DNA from: Tetrahymena thermophila SB210
Lineage: Eukaryota > Ciliophora > Oligohymenophorea > Hymenostomatida > Tetrahymenidae
Assembly (NCBI RefSeq): GCF_000189635.1
Contig: NW_002476342.1
Location: forward strand, 62,001 to 126,000
Reading direction: 5' to 3'
Length of the DNA stretch: 64,000 nucleotides
The position numbers and the translations under genes were made by a program. The notes beneath the pieces were generated by a model, which worked only from the letters and a program-made list of their open reading frames with translations, was not told the DNA's origin and searched no databases. Positions 35,193-48,056 of the stretch are shown one piece after another (the stretch's first letter is position 1; each line of letters begins with the position of its first letter).

Positions 35193-38100
35193 ATGAAATT
35201 TAATAAAAAGTAAAAGGAAATGCAAGAATCATACTAGATCGCTCATAAGCCATTAGAAGAATAAGATAATGATATTTAAGAATAAAAAATAGTAGATTTA
35301 TCTTTTAAGCCAGAAGTTGTGGAGGATAAGAAGTTAGAGCTGAAATAGAAGCTCATTTAAGAATAAATCCCTGTCTAATTTGTAATCCATGAACATAAGT
35401 AAAATGGTGGAGTTAAAGAAAGTTAATAATAAAAAGGAGCTAACTCGTACTACAAACATAACTATTAAATTTAGCAATCAACTGATGACCTGGAGAAATA
35501 GTAAAACCCTTCACCTTAGGAGGAGCATGCAGATCAAAAGCATGATTAAAATTAGGGTAATGTAGAAGAAAAAGGTAGACATCATGGCCATAAATTGCAA
35601 AAGCCTAAGTTATACGCTTACAGATGGGTCATATTAGTATTGTATTTACTGGGAGATTTGGGTCCATCAATGATGGTGACTACAACTACTCCAAATGCCA
35701 ATTAGCTTTCTAAAATTTACGATTTACTGCCCATTGAAGCTAACTTAGGAAGCTTAGTTATCCTTATATTTACACCAATAGGGACTATATTTTCAAGTAA
35801 ATTTCTAGATTAAAAGGGTCTAAGCGTATCTATTAGAGTGGGTATTTTTGTCTGTGCAATTGGTGCTTGGATGCGTTGCCTAGTAAATTATTCATATTAC
35901 TTTGTGGTAGCAGGAAATATACTGACTGGTTTAGGGTCTCCTTTTATATTTAACGGGAAGACATAGGTTGCTTCTAATTGGTTCAGTCATGAGCAAGTAA
36001 AATTAATTTAAATAACAATAATATAGCCAATTTCATATAAAACTAAATAAGTACTTGATTTTAGATTGTTTTTTTGGGTGGTATATCAAAATTTATTGAT
36101 TATTTGATTTTGGTTTGTTTGTTTGATTGCTTGTTTGATTGCTTGACAAGTATTATTATTTAATTTGGAAGCAAATTAATTTATTTAATTATTGCAATGT
36201 ACATCAAATGATCAGATTACTTCTTGTATTTATTACCAAATAAGATTTTTCTTTTATTCCATCAAATTAAGTAATCAATTAAAAGAATGATTAGTTGGTA
36301 TTTCTTTTATAGCAAACAAGAAACTCAACCCAATAAACAAAAAAATCATCAAAAGCCAAAAAAAATAAATTAAAAGTAGACTTAATAGTTAAATAAAGTA
36401 ATTAACTTTTCATCAAATTTTAAACAAGTGAAACTAAAAATATTAAACAAAAACCCTTTTTCATGCTTTAAGAATCCAACATATTGCTTAATAAATTTTG
36501 GATTTAACAAGCATAAAATAATTAATAGATTCTTTTTTTTAGCTTAAAGACCAGCTTACAAATAAAATAAGTATTCATCGTATTTTAATCTGATGAAATC
36601 GCAAACATTTAAATCTGTTTGATTTTCCAAGTTATTTAAATAATTTATTGCTTTTTTAAGCTGAATTCTTTTTTTAGAAATAATATATCAATTCTTTATC
36701 AATACACATATGAATGATTTAATTATGTGTTTATTACAAATTGATACTTATAATTCTGGATAAATTTACATTCTTTGAAATCTACCTTGTGTAATTCTGA
36801 AAATTTTAAATTCTTTTTATTTATTTAAAATAAAGGGCCCCGGTGTGACAAGTTTTATCACTTTTTGGACAAACTTAAATGGAATAGCTGGCATGATGTT
36901 TGCAGGAAATTTCATGGGAAGCTATCGTTATGATGCTTCAAATGAAGAAGAAGGCAAAACTCTTGTATTTGAATTGATGCTTTTGATTGCCATAGTAGTT
37001 ACTAGCATCGGAGTATTATTGTGGATATTTTTCAGATAACACCCTCCCACTCCTCCCAGTTTCACTGCTTAAATCGAAAGAGAATAGAATTTTAAAGAAT
37101 CAGTTGTACACTTAATTAAAAATAGAAACTATGTATTCATAGTAATCTAGCAAGGTTTAATCTTAGGAAGCATCAACGGAATGTCTACCTCAATAAGTTA
37201 TTTTATTAGTCCATACGGATTTGACAGCGCTGATTCTACATTCATGCTTGCAGCTATTCCTATTGGTGGAGTTTTTGGTATCATTATTGGTAGCTACTTC
37301 CTCAACAAATACAAAAAATATAAATATTAAATGGGTAATTAACATAATTAAATTCATTGTTTTTTTTAAAAAATATAAACAAAAAAGATGCCAAAAGTTA
37401 ACAAAAAATGTGATTTTATTTTATCATTAATAGTATAAATGCTGATTTAAAATTTGATTTTTCCTTATCTCCTTCCCCCTTTTGTTCTAATAATTTTTTT
37501 GCAAAAACCTTAAAAGGAGTTTTTTAATCTATCTGAAATTAACTCCCACTTTTCAACAAACAAAAGAACTGCTTTACTTTAAAAAAGCAAAAAAAATAAA
37601 TCAAATAAAATTTAATAACAGAATAATTAGCTGATTTTTTTCCTAGCTGAATAATAATTCATTTAAATTCTCTTAACTGTAAAATTTAATCTTATCAAAG
37701 TGAAAAGACAGACTAATCCTTAAAGCATCTATTTTTCACTTATATTTATCTACTTAATTAAATATTTAAATAATAATTAATTGAGTGTAATAAATTTTTT
37801 TTCCTTGGTCAAACCCATATTGCAAAATAAATAAATACCATTCAAAATAAAGATTTACATTTTTATAATAATGAAAATTTACCTTTATTAGAAATGCAAT
37901 CAACTCTAAATTCTAAATAAATTCTGAAATGCAAAAATTTATAATAACGCGATTCAAGAAATTAATTAATTTTTAAATAAAAGCAGAATAAATCATTTAA
38001 TTTAAATGAATGAATTGTGAATTCAATTGATAAAATTAATATAAAACCTAATTCCTTTTTTAGAATTTCATTCAAATTTGATTAAATCAAAATTTGTTAT

Positions 38101-39348
38101 TTAAGTTAGAAGAAAATCTAAATTAATTATTTTTAATATGTAGGTATCTATATGATTGGAGGTACTGGATGTATGTTCTTATTCCAGTTGGTTTTATACA
38201 CTAAGTCTATATTTTTAGCAGTTGGATCAGCTGCAATTGTGGGTCTCTTTTTTGTTCCTTTGATTCCTGCTTTTCTAGAATTCGCATGTGAAAGTGTTTT
38301 CCCTATTGGTGAAGGTAGTGCTGTTGGATTCCTTTCTAGTGTTAATGGTATTTTCTCATTGATTTATGGATCTGTTTTAAGCTTTATTGTGAAAGGATAA
38401 TCTCAAACAGAATCCTTCTTGGGAACTATAATACTACTTTCCTCATTTGGCTTAGCTTTCTTATTACTTTTCTTGACAAAAGAAAGACTTAGAAGAGATG
38501 AAGTTGAAAAAATAAGTTGCTAAAAATTCTAAGAAGGTAAAGAGGTTGATATATCTGATTTTCACTTTGATGATGATAATGGCAATTCCGCTTAAGTAAG
38601 TAGCGTTTAATTTAATGCAAATGAAATAGAAAAGCAAGAAAGACTCGAATAACCACTATAAGTAAAATAAGAAAGCAATTAAGTTGAAATAGAAATAGCA
38701 ACAATTAGTTAAAATCACAATAATAATAATAACAATATCAATGACGCTAATCACAACAACAATAACAATAATAATAATTTTAATAGCCATAGCAGCAATA
38801 ACAATAGTACAAACAGTAATAATAACACCAAAAACCATCATATTGTAAATGCAAAAGCTAATGGTGATAGTGCCTCAGAATAAGAATCTGCATTTAGTTC
38901 TTCTAGTACAACTGATTTTAGTTCGACAGATAGTTAGTAATATAAATAAAATGGAGACTCTAACAAATAAGTTGCAAACGAAAAATAATTTTTATCTGAT
39001 TCTTTATCTCCTTCAGCAAATCACCAAGATTAACTTAGTGAAAACTCTTAAAATTAAAATGAAAGTAATAACAAGAAAGCAAATAAAAGATCTTAAAAAG
39101 ACAATCATAAAAATGGAGAGTCATCTAATAATGTTTCTTCTTCTTCTTCTTCCAAATAACACTCTGTTAATAATGGTTCTTCATATGAAGAAATCGAAGA
39201 ATCTGAAGAAGAGTAAGAAGACTCTTAAAATAAGAATTCTGTAATGGAAAAAGGATTAGGATTAAAAAAACATTTAATAAATGAAAAAGATTTTGAGAGC
39301 TATACCAAAAAAAACAAACATAATATGAAAAATGGGCATAACAATTGA
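35193..39348 (+). CDS. FLVCR/SLC49-type major facilitator transporter, 835 aa, three exons
   Basis: Exons 35193-35996, 36836-37334, 38144-39348; 2,508 nt, 836 codons. Residues 1-~140 form a Gln/Lys/His-rich cytosolic tail. Twelve hydrophobic segments follow: four in exon 1, four in exon 2, four in exon 3. Family-like signatures are GAWMRCL after segment 3, the segment-4 end ASNWFSHEQ (compare the ATWF motif of FLVCR proteins), and FLEFACESVFPIGEGSAVGF near segment 10 (compare the E-x4-P-x2-E-G motif). FLVCR proteins carry choline, ethanolamine or heme across plasma or mitochondrial membranes; the substrate here is open. The last ~280 residues are an Asn/Ser/Gln-rich soluble tail, much longer than in animal relatives. 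Introns are long for this organism (839 and 809 nt); intron 2 has a weak CTCCTT/AAGGAG hairpin at 37,469-37,519. Confidence 0.85.
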
Positions 39349-41580
39349 ATAAAAACATAAATATAAACAAATTGATTGAATGAATGTATAAATTAATAAT
39401 TTCTTAAAAAAATTGGTTAATAGCCTATTTAATTATAAATAAACGAAGCAATGGCTTGGTTGATAATCTATTTAGGAATAAATGAATTAATAAATAAATA
39501 AATTAATAACTAAATAAATAAATAACTATACTACTTCATCTATCTTTTTGATAACTTTATTAAATTTACTACTATAAATATTATCTTAAAATAAAATGAG
39601 TATTTATTAAAATAATAATAAAATTATTGTTTTTCAATATTTATTAATAAATATATATCCTACATTCATAATTCCATATTATCTAATTATTAATATATTC
39701 ATTCTCTCTCATCAACTCATTCATTATTTAAATTTTTTTTTTCATAAACTATTTCTATTTAAAGTAACCAATAAAATATAAAAAACAATGACTAAATATA
39801 AATTTTATTTATGATAGTCAAAATTTTAATTTGAGCACCTGTTACTTTAATTAAAAATAGTATATGAACCATATTTGTACTTTATCACTTATTTATTTAC
39901 TCACTTTTTTAAATAACTAAAAAATTCTCTTACTTTTTCACTATTACAAGCTCGTTCTACTATTTTCATAATCTTTATCAAATTTCCTCTCAAAAAATTG
40001 AAGATTAATTAATTTAAAAAATTAAAATTCATTCAAATTCTAAAATTTGTATTGATTAGTGTAATATTGATTTGTAAACTAAATTAGGTAAAAGAGATTC
40101 ATCCTAATTTAATTATTAATTTTTGCAATAAAATTTATTTGAGTGTAATCTTTTTGCACACTATTAATTCTATTCAAATAAATTGAGATGACTACAAAAT
40201 TATTGATTTCAGTATTCATAATGATTTTATACTTAATTTTATAAATAAGAACTAAATTTCAGCTTCCTCTTTCTCAAATACTTAGTTTATTATTACGCTA
40301 TACTGTACTTCTCTCACTACAAAAATATAGCTATGTACTGAAATTAATTTAGTCTATTTTTGCATATTCTTCATATTTAAATGAGTAATATATTTTTAAT
40401 AAATGATTTTAGATTATTAAATAAATAAATACATATTTTTCATTTATTATAGATTTGGTTAAAAATTATTTTATTCCTCTTTTTTTATTATTATTGCAAA
40501 ATTATTTTAGAGTTCTATAGAAACTTTAAGGAATTTAAAGATTTTAAAGAGCTAAAATCTATTTGACTTAAACTTAAAGTTTTTTCTCTAGTAAAAAAGA
40601 GTTATCATCTATTTTTAGTAAGCACATTATCCATTCTATTATTTAATTAAATAAATAAATAAAATAAAATAAATTATTTATGTTTATGTAAATTATATAA
40701 TGAAATAATAATTAAATATTTTGCTAAATATATTATATTAGATTATTTAATCCACCCTTTTCAAAATTTCTATAATTAAATTATATTTTTTTAGAAAAGT
40801 ATCCTTAATTAGACAATATATAATTTTCCAAAATTTTGTTATAAACAGTTCTTACGGTATTGATATTTTATGAGTGTATTTAATTATAATAAAATATTTA
40901 TTCTAATAATATCTTTTATTATTCCTCAAGTTTAAATTTAATTTAAAATTTTATTTTTTCGTATTTCTTTAAGTGACTTGAAATTTCAATGTTTCTTGTC
41001 AAATAATTTTACATTTTAAAAATAAATAAAAAGTTTTAAAAAATAATTCTTATTATTAATAAATTAAATTATAACAATAAATTTTTAGATTTTTATATTA
41101 AGAATATCTAGCAATTGCTTTAAAAATATTATATTCCTATAAATAATGAAATAGCATTTCAATTTTAATATTGCTTAATTTTAGTGATAAATTATGGTTT
41201 TTAATAAACAATAAATTTGCGTTTTTATTTTAAAAAATCAAGATATTTCTACTTGAATTTAGAAAGATTTTTTTTTAAGTGTATGATTAGACTTTTTACA
41301 ACAAAAATAGAGATTTCATAAATATTAATATATATAATTATAATTAAAATAGTTAGAGAAATGCTAATATGATATTCTGATATGTTTTTTTAACAGAAAA
41401 TTGATTAGAGGATTATTTTTCAGCCTATATAGCTTAAATAGCCATTGATTCTGCATTATATTTTCTGCACTTAATCTACCATTCATTTTTATAATAGTTG
41501 TTTTAGAAATTAAATTGCATATTCTATATGAAATCATATGGTTATTATGAAAAATTCCCTCTTTCTCATCTTAATGTTAC
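39349..41580. other. Intergenic region (2.2 kb)
   Basis: A/T-rich DNA between converging genes. One 72-residue ciliate-code frame at 40,188-40,406 (plus) begins with a hydrophobic stretch, but length and composition are within chance, so it is not called. Otherwise empty. Confidence 0.45.
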
Positions 41581-41976
41581 TCACAAGAGCTTACCGCTCA
41601 AACCAAGGAAGTAGGCAGCAACAAAACCAGCAGCGTTAGGGACTTTATCGCCAATAATAGAAAGTAACTTTTTCAAGCCAACCTTAGCATCGTTGGTGGT
41701 GAGTTTGCCATCACCGTCCAAATCAGCAGCATTCTTAAGGTCTTCTTCTATTTTATCCATATTCATGGTGATGTAACCCTTATGAGAAAGAATTTAAAGG
41801 AAGATAAAAGCACCTCCGGTAACGAAAGCAGCATATTTAACAGCATTTCTGCTGAAATAACCAGCACAAAAGCCAAAAACGGATCCTGCAGTGAATTCTT
41901 TAGCAACGGGGACCAAAGCGTTAGTGAATTTATCAACTTGCTTTTCGATTTATTGCTTGTTATCTTATGTTGACAT
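41581..41976 (-). CDS. FUN14-domain mitochondrial membrane protein with EF-hand loop, 131 aa
   Basis: Single exon, 132 codons, three in-frame TAA Gln codons before the second Met. Residues 30-66 contain the family core: GSVFGFCAGYFSR, a glycine-rich hydrophobic helix, then LQILSHKGYI, matching the SVxGWCAG...LQI-SHxGY pattern of FUNDC1/2 and yeast Fun14. A canonical 12-residue EF-hand loop follows (DLDGDGKLTTND, residues 85-96), and the chain ends in a second hydrophobic helix with VAAYFLGLSG. FUN14 proteins sit in the outer mitochondrial membrane; FUNDC1 is a mitophagy receptor through an N-terminal Y-x-x-L motif. That motif is not present in the short N-terminus here, so a receptor role cannot be inferred. 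Codon use is strongly biased and the gene is G+C-richer than its flanks, as expected for a highly expressed gene. Confidence 0.9.
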
Positions 41977-43439
41977 TTTTATTGTAGAAATTGATTCTGT
42001 TTACTATGTGAAAGGTGGTGATACTTTTTTTAAAAGATTTGAGTTTTTAAGTTTTTTTCTTTTTGATTATTTTTTATACAAAACAATTGATTGATAGATA
42101 TTTCAATAAAGATATCAGTATAAAAGTTATCAAGATAAATTTTATAAAAAAAAATTAATAAAATATCAAATAATATCATTCATTAAAAAATACTTAATTA
42201 AGTTCATTCATGATACATTCTATTTCTATTTAATATGACTTCTACAGATTGATAGATAAATAGTTTGTTTGTTTTTTTGATTGATCAATCGATCTTTTTA
42301 GAAAAATCTTTCCTCCTTAGCTTTAAAAATAGAAAGAAAACAAAGACTAAAAAGTAAAGAAAAACAATAATTTTTTATTGTATCAATCTTTATTTTCTAC
42401 CTTAAAATAATCAATTTATTTTTCCTGACAGTATTAATTAATTAAATTGATTAGGCAGCTAACTAACGATTGCTTTTATAGAATTTTCTTTTTGCTTCAT
42501 GATGACATCGACGAATATATATAATTAACATTTATTTTTTAAACAATGTAATAGAAATCAGGTATATTTATTTATTTAGTTGTTTATTTTTCTAGAAATT
42601 ACCAAAATAATTCAAATATAATTCAAAAAAGTATTATTAACAAATTTCGAAAACATTCTACTAACATCATTTACAAAATCTCCTTGAAACGTGACAATCA
42701 ATGTCTTTTTTGAAAATATTTATTTGGGTATCTTTCGAAAATACTAAACGTAATAGTATATTTATATTAAATATCTTGCCTTTATTTTTCAAAAACTAAT
42801 TTGCTTCTTATAATCACTATTAATTTACGTTTTAGCTTAACTTTTACAACATGCTATGTGAGTATTATTGAAGATATTTTGTCATATAAATAAATCAATT
42901 AACCAATTATATTTATATGAAAAAACTCTATTGATAATACACACATTTGACTTAACTCTGCTTTAAAATAAATTGTTTAGCTAAATATTTTTTATCCAAA
43001 ATAAATAGTTAAGTTAAATATTTTTTAAACCAAAATAATAAATTATTTTTCAAATCTAAATAAATAAATTTCATTTAATAAACAATAATAAAGCATTTTT
43101 TTAATTTTTAAAAATAATAATAAAAAATCATTTTTATTTTAGACTATTTTAATTACACAAAAGCAAGCATGTTTCAATTTGAAGAATAAAATAAGATGAA
43201 GAGAATAAAAAAATTTGTTGTAAAAAACATAGAAATAAGTAAGTGTATGAATGCATTTACTTAATTATACTCTTAGAATTATTAAATTGAATTTAATTTA
43301 ATTAATTGGCACACTTGTTTTCTATCTTAAGTGCTAAAAGCTCTATTTTAAATAATTTTTGAAAGTGTTGATTTAGCTTAAAATAGTAAGTAATCTGAAA
43401 ACGATGGATAGATATATAACTAATATTTAAATTTATTTC
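41977..43439. other. Intergenic spacer
   Basis: Promoter of the FUN14 gene at its left end and 3' flank of the mitochondrial-type gene at its right end. A/T-rich with no gene or notable structure. Confidence 0.5.
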
Positions 43440-46400
43440 TCAATGCTTGAAGAAAGCTCTGCCCTAGGTAGCAGGATAAGCAGCATTATTTCTATTTAAT
43501 TTTTCCTTGATGAAATCATTCCAGAAACCATCGTCGTTATCATAGTATTCCAACTATATTTTTTGTTAAAATATATTTCATTATAAATTTGAACATTTAA
43601 GTTAAGTAAATAATAAATTAATTAATTTACAGGTAAGTCGCATAATTATTCTTCAATATCATCAACTCCAAGGCGTTTGGGAGGTTAAAAGTTTTCTATT
43701 TATTCTATAGTGTGTTCTTCGTGAGCTAAATGGATATCCCAAGCTTCAGTATCCTTAACAACAATTAATATTTTATAAATTATGTTAATTTAATTAAAAA
43801 AATATATGTACAGCTTCATAATAGAATTGGTTAACAGTTTTAAGTCTATCTTCTTCTTTAGCAGTTAAGAAGTGCTTTTAACTAACAATCATTTGGCTAG
43901 CAGCATGAACAATTACTATTTATTAAATTAGATATTTTCAATAAATTTATTCACTCTACTTTTAAATTTTTCTAAAATTGCAGATTTTGAAAATATTTCT
44001 TTTTTTTTCATTATTTCACTGATGTAAATATTAAAACTTTCTTAAAATATTGATCAAGCATTTTATGAGGGGTTATAATATATTTATTTGATTAAAAAAA
44101 CATAAATTACAATCATCTAAAGGCAAAGAGAATTTGGCAGCATAATTGAGTGCCATAATTTTCTATTAATGGTTAAGTTCAGGTCTATTAAATTCAAAGC
44201 ATCTAGCAACATTTTAAACTACAATATTGTTTCTTGCAAATTCTGGCATAGTGTAGAAATAAGTGTAAACAGAGGGAAGACCAGAATATTAATATCTAAC
44301 GAGAGGTTATTCACTCAATTTCTTATTGGTCTCATAAAACTTCTACCACCAGTGATACATATTGGGGAATTATCTGAAGATAGACCATTTTTCAATACTA
44401 GGAATTTGGTAGTGAGTGATGTATGAGCTCAAGGTTTCAGGGAAGGCAGGTATTTCGTAATCTTAGAGACCAGAGTGGAAGGTGATGTTACCTTCGCAAT
44501 TGATAATTTATTCTTCAGGAGAAGTATCTTCAGGAAGTTCGCTATTTTAATCCAAAGACCACAAACTTGTGTTATCAACTTACAAACGGGGAAGAGGATT
44601 TGTTCTGTAAAAGAAAACACCCTATCCACCACCAACAACGGAGCATAATTATTATTCTAATTCGTCGTTTTAGGCTTTATTATCAGTCAAACCAACATCT
44701 TCGTCTTCACTCATGTCAGCTTCTTCATCACTATCAAGATCTTCTTCCTAGTCATCTTCTTTTTCTTGCTAAATAATATTTCAAAAAGTATTAATAAGCA
44801 ATATAACTAATGATTAATTAATTAATTTATTTATTTATTGCTACTCTCATGATATTTAAATTTAATCACTAATTTAAATTCTATAAAATAAAACACTCGT
44901 TAAATAAATTGCTAATTTTACTTCTTAACAATTTTCAACTAACACATTAATTATTTTACTAATGCAATAATTGGAAATTTGAGTAACTTTAATTTAATAA
45001 AAATAAATTGCAGCGTTTATTTTACTAACAATAAAACACTCTAAGAATTTTTAGTAAAAATATTAGTTTATTGATAAAACATAACTTGAAATATATTTTA
45101 ACTTTTTATTTTATTTAGATATTTTGCTTGGGATTTTGAATATTGGTTTATAAATTGCATAATTAAATTTAGATAAAATAATGCTTGATGTATAAAAGAG
45201 CATCCTTTTTAAGATAAATTTGTTGGTTGATTAGAACTCAAAATAATATTTTTGATAATAAAATGAATCTAATTATTTTATCAAATAACATGTTAAATAA
45301 ATGTAGCTTTTAGGGGTAATTTAATAAAAAAAATGTAATATACATCTAAATCTTCTTAGGGATCTTCTTGAATTTAATCAATCCATTTCTTTATATAGCT
45401 AGGCATGTTGTTATCGGTAATTTTCATATCAGTCATTTAAACCATTTGATCAATAAGAGGTCTGTAAGGAAGAGGACAATGCTTTTCGTACCATTCTATT
45501 ATTTATCGTAAATATTTAAATACACTTTTTTTATCAATCGATAAAATATTTACAAATGTAATTTTATGGATCATCTAATGGGTGAGGACCTCTGTCTGAA
45601 CCAGGATAGAATACTTCAGGTTTTCCCATTGTTTCAGGAGTGAACTAGTTAAAAAATAGAATAATTAGATCAAATATTATCAAATAAATAAACCATCAAT
45701 CATCTCTATAATATTTATTTATTTAGATCTTCCTTATAAATATTTTAATTATAATTTTTTTGAAATTCTTAAGAACTCAAAAATAATTTTAATTAAATAA
45801 ATAAATAAAATATTGTGTTTGCTTTAAATACATTTTTTAATATTTCTTTTTTGATTAAGGATTTAAACTATAACATTTTAAAACTAACTTAATTTTCAAT
45901 GCTTTCTTTCAATTTAACAATTTTTATCTTTTAAAATGAATGCCACCTATTATTTATATTCGCTTTAGTTTGTCCGTCATTCGTTAACATAAATTTTAGT
46001 CTTATTGTTTTTATTTTTGAAAAGAAGTAGAATTCAAATTTTAATTGCCTATTTATATTAGTTTTGGTAGCTATTAATTATAGGATTTTTTTTAGCTAGT
46101 TAGTTAGTTGATTTGTTTATTTGTTTGCTTTCTTGCTTGTTTTTTAATGCAGTTTGCGAAGTAGATTTCTAGAAAAGATATAAATATTTAAAATAGCAGA
46201 TGGTTTTAGTAAAATAATAAATTAATAAATGAGCCATAGTAAATACATTGATATGATCTAAAGCTTGTTATTGTCTCCAATCATCTAATTATTCTTCTTT
46301 TGATAATGTTTGATTAACTCCGAGATAAGTAGAGATTAATTCTTCCATTTCTTCAGATTTTCTGTGAACAAAAGAATTCAAAATTTCAAGATTTCTTGGT

Positions 46401-47035
46401 TCAACATATGAGAAATCAACTCCTTCTTCTGATTTTAATTTATCATGAATTCTCTTTGTATCGCTTACTCTTAAAGCATACTTTTTCAATTTATCGACTA
46501 CAATTTATTAGGCTATGGGAACGTTTCCGATATGCTTGTCAACCAACTTTTCATCAGTAGGTTGAATACCTTTTAATAATTTTTCCTTTTTCTTAGAAAT
46601 AGATTCTTAATCTTATTTCTTGGCGAATGTTTGTTTGTTTCCAGCTTTAATTTTCTTGTCACTTAAATTAAGCTTGTAAGTGCTTGAAAAGTCATTAACT
46701 GATTTTTAAATTGATTTCTTAATTTCTTCGCTATTTCCTACGTTAATCTTTGATCCGTAGATGCTAGATTAATTTTAGTGTTGTTTTTGATCCTTTTATT
46801 CATGATTCTAAGTCTTCTTCTAATCTTTTTAGGCATCCTTATTGGCATTCAAAAATGCTGGTTGCTGAGGCTTTTCTGCTTGGGATGCTGTTGTTGTGGC
46901 TGCTGCTGCTGCCTATTATTAAGGTTCATTGGTATTGCTGCCTTGACCTTAATTATTCTAGTTAGGAACTGAGCAGAATTTTGCTTTTTGAACAAAAACT
47001 AATTATCTTTGAACGCTTTTTAATGCTTTAATCAT
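43440..47035 (-). CDS. Probable mitochondrial protein of unknown family, about 689 aa, seven exons
   Basis: Exons in transcript order: 47035-46247, 45644-45554, 45495-45344, 44807(or 44769)-44111, 43915-43812, 43753-43631, 43553-43440. The N-terminus MIKALKSVQRQLVFVQKAKF is positively charged, lacks acidic residues and looks like a mitochondrial presequence; a Gln/Ala/Thr-rich linker follows. The rest is soluble and well structured, rich in Trp, Tyr and Pro: FYPGSDRGPHPLDDP, WYEKHCPLPYRPLIDQMVQM, an acidic patch, MYHWWQKFYETNKK, and a C-terminus GRAFFKH. Codon use is biased as in highly expressed genes. The exon 3/4 junction is the weak point: the obvious acceptor (44,770-44,771) is out of phase, whereas an acceptor 38 bp upstream restores frame, giving 690 codons. 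I infer a mitochondrial complex subunit or similar housekeeping role, but no family is recognised. Confidence 0.65.
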
Positions 47036-48056
47036 ATCACAGCACTTACTAATATATATTAATTCCTCTTTATTAAAATTAATTAATTTTTTTACTCTCT
47101 TTGATTTTAATTAGCCTTCATTAATCACCCTAAATAAATTTTCATATACTATTTTTATTTTCATTCACATATCTTTTATCAATAGCTATAAATCCATTTA
47201 TTTATCAATGTTAACTTTTCATCTTCATTTTTGAATGCATTTTAGATCCTTTCTTAATTATTTCACTCATTCATTATCAATTTATTTTTCATTCTTTTAT
47301 TCAATAATCCATGCATTCATTCATTCATTCATTAATCCATTATATATATTGGATTGTGTTACTTATAATAATTATTTATATTTTATTATTATTTTAAGTA
47401 TTTGATATTAAAATGTTTTATAATATTAAGTATAAAAAATAACTAATTTAAAATTTAACCAAAAAAACTTTTTTAAATAATTTAAAAACAGTGAAAATTT
47501 ATTTATTGTGCTAATTTTTACAGTTTTTTAAACATAATAAAAAAATGTTTTATAAGATGAAAAAATATTTATTGAAGAAAAATTTGCATAAAATTTATTG
47601 AAAGATTAAAATTAAAATTAATTTTAGATATTCTATTATTGAGTACTTGCTTATAAATTATATATAAAACGAGATATATTATTTATTATATATATTATTA
47701 AAAATAAATGTATTTTTCTTTTGATTATAATTTTTATAAATTATTTCAGTATATTTATTATATATCAATCTATCTTACTATCTATATGCTTTATTGATTA
47801 AAAACTTAGCAAAAATAATTAAATTGGATCAATATCAACTTATTAAGCGATCTTGGATATAACATTTTATTCAAAATTTATTGTTAGATTTTAACAATTC
47901 AATTTTATGATTCATATAATTTTATTCTTTTATTTCATTTATTTATTTCGTGAGTATAGAAATTTTTACTAATTTAGATTTTTTTATTATTAAAATATAA
48001 TTTTCTCTATTCATCTAAGGTATTATTTATTTCAAATAAAAATGAATTTTTTTCAT
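47036..48056. other. Intergenic spacer
   Basis: Very A/T-rich, with a CATT repeat run near 47,310-47,340. It holds the presumed promoter of the mitochondrial-type gene and the 3' flank of the histidine kinase. No gene seen. Confidence 0.5.

Noticed and set aside
38656..39370. Hydrophobic minus-strand and Lys-rich plus-strand frames near 38.7-39.4 kb.
   Set aside because: They are off-frame readings of the Asn/Ser/Gln-rich tail of the FLVCR-like gene.
40188..40406. 72-residue plus-strand ciliate-code frame with a hydrophobic start.
   Set aside because: With one stop codon in A/T-rich DNA this length is expected by chance; no domain and no codon bias.
44169..44776. Several 69-85-codon frames on both strands near 44.2-44.8 kb.
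   Set aside because: All are shadows of exon 4 of the mitochondrial-type gene.
46778..46972. Plus-strand Cys/Leu-rich 64-codon frame.
   Set aside because: Antisense of a Gln/Ala/Thr-rich linker (GCA/CAA repeats), not a Cys-rich gene.
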